A DNA stretch of 64,000 nt, from positions 7,869,733-7,933,732 of the forward strand of contig CM019068.1 of assembly GCA_009667805.1 (NCBI GenBank), written 5' to 3'. Made by a program: the position numbers and the translations under genes. The stretch's first letter is position 1. The number at the start of each line of letters is the position of its first letter. This document shows, piece by piece, positions 56,566-64,000 of this stretch. The DNA comes from Leptobrachium leishanense (Eukaryota > Chordata > Amphibia > Anura > Megophryidae). The notes below the pieces were generated by a model, which had not been told where the DNA came from, ran no database searches, and saw nothing but the letters and a program-made list of their open reading frames with translations.

Positions 56566-57766
56566 ACCGTATCACATGCTGCTCCTACATGAGCTTTCTT
56601 AATGCTACAATGGATGCTGGGATGGGGGGAGGGGTCACACCTGATGCGCTTACTGCGTTTATGTCCCTAATGGTTTATTTGGGTCAAAAAACAGCTGTTT
56701 GTTCCTCCTTCAGGCCTGTCCTTCCATGACGAGACTAAAGCTGAGAACTGATGTGACAGGTTACATTATATTTTATGCAGATAATGAGTTAAATATATAT
56801 ATTTAGTACAGATTTATAATTAGGCAAAGTAGGCAGGTGCCACAAGCACCAAGCACGAGGGGACACCTTGCCCTGTGAAAAAAAAATGTGTGTGTATATA
56901 TACATATATTCTTGTTTTCTGTTTAGTTTTACACAGAACGTTGCCTTCCTTTGGGGACACCTTTTTTCCAAAATTAAAAATGAAAAAAACTAAAATTTCT
57001 TTTCTCACCCTTTTTTATTTTTAAGAGCGAGGCGCCTCCCTGCTATTTGGACTCGTTTTAATGTTGACCCTTGCCCTGACATTTCATGCGAGCGCAGAGA
57101 GAAACTGTTTCCATTTTTAAAGATGTGTAAGGTTTCCCTCAAAAATGAAAATCCCTTTACCCCCGGTCTCAGCGCTTTTTATAAGGGGGAGGAGCTCCAG
57201 ATTTCTCTTCCTGATGAGATGTTAGATCTGAGGCTAATGAGATGTAATTTCGGCTCTGTATAAATATGACATTAAATGGTTAAACATATTAAAAAAGATT
57301 GAATTTATAATAAAAAATACTGTAAAAATAACACTTTAAGAAACAGGAAATAAAGTACAATAATCCAGCGCTAATGAATACCTGTACCCTCCCCCACCCT
57401 GTGTAAAAGCACAATGATAGTCTGTGGAACGTTCAATCACAATGAATTCGCAATGAATTTTCCGATTCTGAATCCTAAATCCTCATTGATTTAATACGGT
57501 GTATCCAGCAGGAAAGCAGTCCGAGAACGCGCGGCTGGTTCAGTAACGTGGGTTATATCATCCATTATTCTGATTCCTGGAGCCAAGCTCATTGAAACCT
57601 CCTACATATTCCCCATCGCTTCCACTCCCTCCGCAAACCTTACGCCATTCAGTTTGTGTCATTTTAGAGATTGGTGGTGGCATTGCCCGTACGTGTTTCA
57701 ATTTACAGTTCCAGTGCCAAGATTTTGTTCACTGATGGGTAAGGTGGGACTCGAGGAAGCCGTCAC
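56566..57766. other. 3' flank of the receptor gene
   Basis: AT-rich, no gene recognised. Probably includes the 3' UTR of the receptor; minus-strand AATAAA occurs at about 57,010-57,020, but I cannot tell which signal is used. Confidence 0.5.
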
Positions 57767-58927
57767 TCACAGATGCTCTGATAGTTGATCTTGACCACTA
57801 ATGGTGGGGATCTCTTGCATACTGACTTTGCTTCTGCTCTGACTAGTGGTTTTGGTGGCTTCTTCACTGAAAGCACTTTCAATCAGCTTCAACACGGACT
57901 TCCTCATCTTGCTCTTGAAGTCTTTGCCCATGAAGACATAGAGGATGGGGTTGACGCAGCTATTGGAGTAGGCCAGTGCCTGGGAGAGGTGGTCCAGATG
58001 ATTTAAACTTGGGTTGTTCACGTACAACATGACCAGGCCAACAATGTGGTATGGAGTCCAGGATAGGTAGAAGGCCAACACAATGCCAAACACCACTTTA
58101 AGGGTTTTCCTGCTCATCCTGTTGAATGTAGCACCTTTCATTTTCCAAGCCAGGCGCATGTAGCAAGCAGAGATAACCACGGCCGGCACAAAGAATCCAA
58201 AGAGAGCACGTGAGATCGTAATCGTTGCTTCATGATACGAGTCACCATTGGTTAACCCAAAATCACTAGGAAAGTCATGGCCACCTTCGTCATATTTTTC
58301 GGGATAGTTTCCATTTCCTTTATCTCCTGACGTCAAGGTTTCCAAGTTGGTTGTATTGGAAGAAGATGTTAAGGCTTCGGTAACTGCGTCCAGGTTTGTC
58401 TTGTAGTCGTAGTTGGTGTCGTCATAATATTCCATCTCACTGCTGTATTTATATTCACATGTGGTGATATTGTCTCTTGTGAGAGTCTGTCGGTACAAGG
58501 GAACAGGGAGACACATCAACGACGAGCAGAACCAAATCACCAAACAGATGATCCAAGCAGAACGTACGTTGCGGTGATTTTGGGCCCACACAGGCTTCAC
58601 CACCAAAAGGCAGCGATCCATGCTGATAGCCACCAACGTGAAGACACTGGCAAACATGTTGAGAATGATGATGGAAGGCAAGACCTTGCATAAGAAGGGG
58701 CCGTATGGCCAGTGGTGGTGGATAAGCTCCAGAGCAATGGATAAAGGAATGGACAGGCAGCAGGTAATGTCGGCTAAAGCGAGATTCAAAAACCACACCG
58801 TGTTCACAGTCCGTTTCATCTTTAAACTTGTCACCCAGATCACTAACATGTTCCCGGGCACGCCCACAAGGAACGTGAATGTGAAGAGCATCACGGTGAT
58901 CACCGACTCCGGGGAATAATGCGCCAT
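57767..58927 (-). CDS. C3AR1: C3a anaphylatoxin receptor (C3AR1-like GPCR)
   Basis: 386 residues, complete. Known role: G-protein-coupled receptor in the plasma membrane of myeloid and other cells that binds the complement fragment C3a and signals mainly through Gi to drive chemotaxis and degranulation. Seen: seven hydrophobic segments; Cys80 and Cys157, placed to bridge TM3 and loop 2; the block PSIIILNMFASVF; DRC at 104-106 in place of DRY; QNHRN in loop 2; SWTPYH in TM6; NPILY at 326-330; a tail with SAFSEE. The second extracellular loop is long (about 146-233), acidic, with N-glycosylation sites at 153 and 191 and a tyrosine cluster EMEYYDD, which may be sulfated as in human C3aR. Human loop 2 is about twice as long. 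The alternatives, C5aR or formyl peptide receptors, lack this long loop. Confidence 0.92.
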   Translation of the reverse strand: MAHYSPESVITVMLFTFTFLVGVPGNMLVIWVTSLKMKRTVNTVWFLNLALADITCCLSIPLSIALELIHHHWPYGPFLCKVLPSIIILNMFASVFTLVAISMDRCLLVVKPVWAQNHRNVRSAWIICLVIWFCSSLMCLPVPLYRQTLTRDNITTCEYKYSSEMEYYDDTNYDYKTNLDAVTEALTSSSNTTNLETLTSGDKGNGNYPEKYDEGGHDFPSDFGLTNGDSYHEATITISRALFGFFVPAVVISACYMRLAWKMKGATFNRMSRKTLKVVFGIVLAFYLSWTPYHIVGLVMLYVNNPSLNHLDHLSQALAYSNSCVNPILYVFMGKDFKSKMRKSVLKLIESAFSEEATKTTSQSRSKVSMQEIPTISGQDQLSEHL

Positions 58928-58956
58928 TGCGTCAATACGAAGTCCAACGCTGGCCC
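58928..58956 (-). other. 5' UTR part of the receptor's coding exon, with splice acceptor
   Basis: tctttgcag|GGGCCAGCG ends an upstream intron 28 bp before the ATG. Human C3AR1 likewise has its whole CDS in the second exon. The first, non-coding exon was not found. Confidence 0.75.
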
Positions 58957-59012
58957 CTGCAAAGACAATGAGAACACGGCTTATTCGTCTTCATTGCATC
59001 ATCATAGAGTTA

Positions 59013-60110
59013 AGGGGTTATTCACTAACATCCAAATTGCACCAATCAGTGAATCCCCCGCTCAGTGCAATTCGGGGAAATTTGTCTACTTCCTAAACTG
59101 TCAATTCACCAAATACAGGTGAAATACGGTGCAAATCGATGCAGTTGGGAGGCACCGAAATTGTCCCATAGAAAACTATCATGTCTTCTATTCACAGAAC
59201 ATTGAATTGCATCAAAATTCGACAGATTTAATCAGGAGAATCCCACAGGTTTCAATGTAAAAAAGCAATATTTTTTTAAAAAAAAACTTTGAGACCTTTT
59301 ATTTTTTACAAAAGAAAATATTTTTAATTTTTTTAACCTCTTTCTGAATTTTTTTAGATGACATTTTTGTTTTTTTATTTTAAATAAACTTTATAATTAT
59401 TTTGTAACAGATCTTTTTATTATTCGTTAAAGAACATTTTTTTAATTCGACACATTTTTACTACGTTTTAATTGATTTTGATATTCAAAGTTTTTTGTTT
59501 TTCAGCAAAGCATGAAAATAGGGTTCAAAAGAAAAAAGGGGAACATTGAATAACATAAAAGGAGGGGAAAACTAATCCAGATATAGAAGCCGTCAACCAA
59601 GAAATCTGGAGGTATGTAGGGAATTGTCCCAACACCCTATGAAAATGATGCTTACACTACACCGTGGCCGGCCACCCCACCCGGAGGGCACCAAGTCACC
59701 CCCACATTATCCCAAAGCAGCCAGTGATCTCTTTTAGCGGGATGTAGACCGTACGTCTGAGTGACCATATTTTCGTGCATTTTAATGATTTATCCTACTA
59801 TGAAAATGGGAGACTTCTGGGGGGGGGGGTTCCCAGTTTGGTGTAATTTGCCAATTCGGTGGTTTTCAACGATGTCTGATAACCCAGGACATACTTGAAA
59901 ACGAGAGAAATCTCAATGTATCCTTCCTGGTAAAATACTTTATAAATAAATAAATAACTGACTCTGCGACTCCAATTTTGGGGAAAATACATTGGATTTG
60001 ACCATTCAATAAATCGTGAATTCACCATATTTTCCTCAATACGGAATTGCTGAAATGCGGTGAAACTCAACTGCACGCGATTTCGGGGCTTTGTGAATAG
60101 ACCTGTGACC
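59013..60110. repeat. Probable non-autonomous element related to the gggttattca family
   Basis: Left ggggttattcactaacatcc, right inverted (ggggctttgtgaataga). Subterminal inverted stretches around attcaccaaat / gtgaattcacc. Borders are approximate. Confidence 0.5.
59872..59958 (+). repeat. Dispersed SINE-like tail, second copy
   Basis: Matches 14,078-14,152 (cccaggacatact, gagaaatctcaatgtatcc, cctggtaaaatac) with an (aaat)n tail. It is nested in the repeat at 59.0-60.1 kb. Confidence 0.75.
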
Positions 60111-60242
60111 GAACGGCGGCCACACTGTTTATTTGCCTTTAATTCTCTTCTATTTCGTTGCACCTATAGTTAGGGTAGAGCGTTGTGTGATTTATACTGT
60201 GCTGTTTTCCCTGTGTGTATCTGTATGTAGCAGTTACAGTTA

Positions 60243-60669
60243 GGCTAGGGTCAGACGAAAGCAGTTTTAACGTGCGTTTAGACGCACGAAATCACGGCCG
60301 TGCTAGCAGCAAATGACGTCCAATGCCGGGGAACATACGACGAACGGCCGCATGAAAGTTCGTCTGCGCAACGCAAGTGGCAAAGGAACGCATTTTTTCT
60401 AGAACGTCAAACCTCTAGTACGGACGTACAGAGTGCGCTGCGTCCGCATAGCGGCGTGTGTGCGTGATTGGGAGACGTCAGACGCTGCTAATGTCCGGCC
60501 AACATAACGTCCAGACGCAAAAAGTGTTTTATTGATGATCCGTACAAAATCACGGACGAAAAAGCGCATCGTATGACCGCTATCGCGTATTCCGTGAAAA
60601 AATGCGTCCATTCGTTCGAACGCACTTTTTCACAGACAACGCGAAAAATGCGTTAGTCTGACCCTAGCC
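60243..60669. mobile_element. Harbinger-like MITE, copy 5
   Basis: 427 bp, GGCTAGGGTCAGACGAAAGC / ...GTCTGACCCTAGCC. TTA to the left, TCA to the right. Its interior is largely an inverted copy of copy 1. Confidence 0.87.
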
Positions 60670-60835
60670 TCAAAAGTTGTTATAAGGCGCTATCAAGTTC
60701 CGTGATGCTGTACAAAGGGTAGCACAGAATGGCAATGTGCGTGCAAGTTGGACACACAGAACGCTAGGAGAGAGGACCCTGCTTGAGAGTTTACAATCCA
60801 GCCATAAACTCTGCTTCCACCCAACCCCCCAGGAC

Positions 60836-62096
60836 TAGAGATGTAACATTTCTGGAAATTTTGAAGCCGTGGAAAAAAACTGTTTTTTTCCCCTGTTATT
60901 TTCCAGAAAAATTGGAAATTTTAAGGAAAAATTGAAAATCTGCACCATGGAGTAGGTTTACAAATTTTAAAATGAATTCTGTCCCACTTTAAATAAAAGT
61001 AAATTTAGTAACTTGAATTAGCTTTTTATAATTTTATCTTTTGTTTCAAATGGAATAACAAGAGTAACATTAAAAGCTATTAACCATCAACATGAAAAAC
61101 ATAGAAATAGAAATATTTCTATATCGAATTTGCCCCTTAGCACCAATAGCAAAAGGAAGTAACCGCATTATTTGTGGCTGTAGGATCTGGATACATCAAT
61201 ATCTAAGCTCCATGTTGAGGTTTAACTTTCGAGCGGTGCTTTAAAAAAATAGAGAAAAGGAAACAAAAGACACAACATATACAATACATGCAATATAATC
61301 TCGTTTTCTGATCTATCACTTTCTGTATCTTCTTCCTCTCCATATTTGTCATTTTTCTCATTGACTTCTAAAATCGTTAGGTTTGTGCACGGATTGAAAC
61401 AAGCGTTTCTCCCCTTTCACGGGTTAGTTTGTATCTTGATTTGGTTTGAATATTAGTAAACACAGAGCAGATTTTGTCACAGCAGCAGCAGAAGATGCAG
61501 AATCTGCAGGAAGCGAGATGCAAGAGGGGTCAGAGGTCGTGTTGTGCAGAGACCTTGTCACCATGTTGCAGGAGGGATATGATTTGCAGAATCCCAGGCT
61601 GTACTGGAGAGAACATTAACAGGGATCAAATAGGGACAAATGTAACCTGCAATTAAGGCCTGAGAAGACAGAAACTATCATCAACTGTATCCTAACAAGC
61701 ACTGTAGGAGGTACAAGATGGAGCTCCCGATCAAGCTAAACTGAAGCCCTTTCCCTGTAGCGCCCCCTAGAGGCTGAAATGCCTATTTTTGTTGTCCTAG
61801 TGCTGCATTGCGACGTGTTACTTGAATCGTATTCCAGGATGTGCTCGTCTTCAGTCGAGAGAAATTGTAATGATTTAAGACTTTAAATAAAGTTTCAGAC
61901 GTCTTTCATTAAGGTCCTAATGTTATGCTATGTTATTAAATCTATATTAGACCTATTATACATCATTGTAAAATAACATATTATACACTTTTGTTTTTTT
62001 CAATTTTTCCAGAAAAAAACCAAAAATGGCTTTGAGAAATTTTTTTAATTTTTTCCCCAATTTTTCCGTTTTTTTTTCCAGGCCTTCCCATCTCTA
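60836..62096. mobile_element. hAT-type non-autonomous element
   Basis: 1,261 bp with ends TAGAGATG / CATCTCTA, flanked by CCCAGGAC at 60,828-60,835 and 62,097-62,104 (8 bp). Subterminal T-rich inverted stretches (tttttccagaaaaa). No transposase frame is seen. Confidence 0.88.
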
Positions 62097-62104
62097 CCCA
62101 GGAC

Positions 62105-63010
62105 TGGCTGTAGCCAGATATCTCTATCGCTTTGGTTAGTCTTTGTAGACCAGGGCCTGTGTGGGGGAGGGGGAGGATTGTCAGCATGGAAACGCAGAGG
62201 CGTGTTTTACTTTTGAATGTTTGTAACTGTTGAGCCAAAATAAAGGCATTCAGAGTTTGTTTTTTTACGCTGCAAGGAGCAGCTACATTCTCCAGTCACT
62301 GTACTATGTGTCGTCTAGTCTGTGGAGCTACGATCACCTACGCTCTCACCTCCTAGTACAGCGGAAGGTGCACCCGGACGGATGTACAGAGCGTGGGGTA
62401 CAAGGATCCGTAACAAGACCCTTATGTGTTTAGGAAATGTAACTTGTGCCTCTGTACTATGTGTATATTTTATTACAAGTTTTTAAGTTCCAAGGTTTCC
62501 CAGCTTCACTTTCATTGATGACATCATGTGGTGATGGAGATAAGGTTATTCCCTCATCTTCTGCGCTCCAGGAGAGGACGTGGTGGCTGAGAATGACAGA
62601 TGTTAGTGTCGTGTGTTATATATATAATTATCAGTTTTTCTAGGGGAAAAGTTAAATTCCAGTTAATCCATTGACTATCGTATTCTGCAGGAAACCTTTT
62701 TGTGGTGATGGACCTGAGTTCGTTCAGGTTGTCAGGATTGTAGATATCTGGACGGCTTCTTCAGTATCACAGCACTGGCAGATCCAGGGAGGGGGCACAG
62801 GGGGCACGTGCCCAGCTTGAGCTGCCATCCCATTGTAGGGGATAGAGGGGACTGTTCTGTGTCGTGTTGATATACACGATGTTCGGTGTAGTCCGAATTC
62901 ACTTTGTCCAGTTTTTCCCTTTTTAAAGTGGATTAGGTCCTGTCGATAGGCAGCTAGATCCGTAGAAAGTTTGGCTATGAGATCTTGCCATGTCGGCGTC
63001 TGTAGCGTAT
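62105..63010. other. Intergenic, nothing recognised
   Basis: No supported gene or mobile element in this stretch. Confidence 0.5.
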
Positions 63011-63230
63011 CCTTGTATTTGGTCTCATAAATTAAGCTTCACGATATTAAGTTCCTCCTCAATCAGCAGCATGAGGTGGAGGGAGCATTTAACACCGCAA
63101 TCCACAAAGACCAAGAGACCCCGCACGCCGGTATAAAAAAGTTTCTTGCTCTGGTGCTCCACCTGACTGCAGACAGCATCGATAAAGGGTGAAGATTCAG
63201 GCGCGCACAGAGAAAATATTTATCGTATAG

Positions 63231-63270
63231 GATCAACGTTTCAGCCCCAACCCGGGACATTCCTCAGGAT
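63231..63270 (-). ncRNA. Hammerhead-like core, third site
   Basis: Minus strand: CTGAGGA, a GTCCC...GGGGC stem, then GAAACGTTG. CTGAGGA satisfies CUGANGA. The flanking sequence resembles the ends of Penelope-like elements, but no coding part is visible here. Confidence 0.4.
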
Positions 63271-63317
63271 AACGCATACAGGAAAAACAAATATATATAC
63301 TGTAACAATGTAACTAC

Positions 63318-63677
63318 ATGACCCACCATTGTGACATGTTAAAAGAGCTAAACTGGCCATCGCTGGAGTCTAAACGCACCCTTCACCTTTCCAGCCTGGT
63401 GTATAAGAGCTTTTCTGGGAAGCTGCCACCCTACCTGAATAGACTGCTTCCCCCAGCAGCTCCCTCATCCTATAACCTCCGATCCAGGACCAGCACCTTA
63501 CTTGCAATACCACAATACAAAAAGAAAGTGGCTCGATCCTCATTTTCCTACAGAGCACCACAATTATGGAATAACCTCCCAGACGCCATCAAATCTTCTA
63601 CCAGTCTTAAGTCACTCAAGAGCTCCTTACTAACATACCTCAATACAGAATGCACCTGTAAACATTTAACACAGTGA
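63318..63677 (+). pseudogene. C-terminal end of a non-LTR retrotransposon ORF2
   Basis: The last ~115 residues of a reverse-transcriptase polyprotein of the L2/CR1/Rex type: LNWPSLESKRTLHLSSLVYK, SFSGKLPPYLNRLLPPAAPS, YNLRSRTSTLLAIPQYKKKV, then APQLWNNLPDAIKSSTSLKS. This arrangement (conserved W, YL, LRS, FS.RAP.LWN.LP) is the usual tail of these proteins. No reverse-transcriptase domain precedes it, so the copy is 5'-truncated. Confidence 0.82.
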
Positions 63678-63905
63678 CTATATACAGAATGGGCCTGTAA
63701 ACATGTAACACAGTGACTATATACAGAATGGGCCTGTAAACATGTAACACAGTGACTATATACAGAATGCGCCTGTAAACATGTAACATAATGACTATAT
63801 ACAGAATGCACCTGTAAACATGTAACACAGTGACTATATACAGAATGCACCTGTAAACATGTAACACGGTGACTATATATAGAATGCACCTGTAAACATG
63901 TAACA
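63650..63905. repeat. ~37-bp minisatellite
   Basis: About seven units of acctgtaaacatgtaacaca plus gtgactatatacagaatg, starting from the 3' end of the retrotransposon fragment. Confidence 0.92.
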
Positions 63906-64000
63906 CTCTGCTCTTTCCTTCATCCCCCACATCAAGTCTCTTCCTCCTCCTGCCGATACAACTGTGTAATATTACAGAATTCGGCCATTTCTTACGCTGT

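Overview
The window looks like a vertebrate nuclear genome, most likely an amphibian and probably a frog. The reasons are a spliced centrosomal coiled-coil gene, an intronless-CDS complement-receptor gene, and a dense mix of Tc1, hAT and Harbinger-like DNA transposons, L1, Penelope-like and LTR retroelements and minisatellites. There is no bacterial-type gene organisation. The species call is inference; the gene and repeat calls come from reading the sequence.

Two protein-coding genes are recognised, both on the minus strand. The first covers about 1-40,730 and continues past the left edge. It is a CEP250 (C-Nap1)-like centrosomal linker gene. I could place 14 consecutive exons with matching splice phases: the start exon at 40,567-40,728; small exons at 37.4, 36.1, 36.0 and 34.6 kb; a 1.5 kb exon at 18.0-19.5 kb; exons at 17.8, 17.5, 17.2, 15.3, 8.1 and 7.9 kb; a 747-bp exon at 5.2-5.9 kb; and a giant exon from 4,195 to beyond position 1. 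At least 2,620 codons are visible, already more than the human protein, and the frame is still open at the edge. Growth by internal duplication is visible at three scales: a 14-residue coding minisatellite, 116-residue coiled-coil units, and a ~230-residue exon duplication. The second gene, at 57.8-58.9 kb, is a C3a anaphylatoxin receptor (C3AR1-like) with its whole CDS in one exon. A GC-rich segment at 53.5-53.8 kb with CCAAT, ETS and RFX X-box motifs is a candidate promoter, perhaps for the CEP250-like gene.

Most of the rest is mobile and repetitive DNA. A 36-bp minisatellite (19.93-20.65 and 30.55-34.55 kb) is split by a 9.9 kb L1-clade LINE in minus orientation with 12-bp target duplications. 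That LINE is itself split inside ORF2 by a 4.19 kb LTR element (22,497-26,689). The LTR element has nearly identical LTRs, a 5-bp target duplication, a primer site matching tRNA-Leu(AAG), and a single ~550-codon ORF of unknown function; I see no reverse transcriptase in it. At 41.1-47.9 kb, an AT-rich sequence with TG...CA ends and a 4-bp duplication (candidate solo LTR) carries three broken Tc1-family transposons. hAT-type elements with 8-bp duplications lie at 6.5, 48.7 and 60.8 kb; the 48.7 kb one contains a 5'-truncated Penelope-like element with a GIY-YIG domain. Five ~330-436-bp Harbinger-like MITEs are scattered from 38 to 60.7 kb. A 3 kb AT-rich satellite-like array fills 10.76-13.79 kb. 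Other arrays lie at 16.2, 34.9, 36.4, 50.9, 52.1, 53.9 and 63.7 kb.

Most long open frames outside the exons listed here are by-products of tandem repeats whose period leaves several frames open, or antisense shadows of coiled-coil exons.
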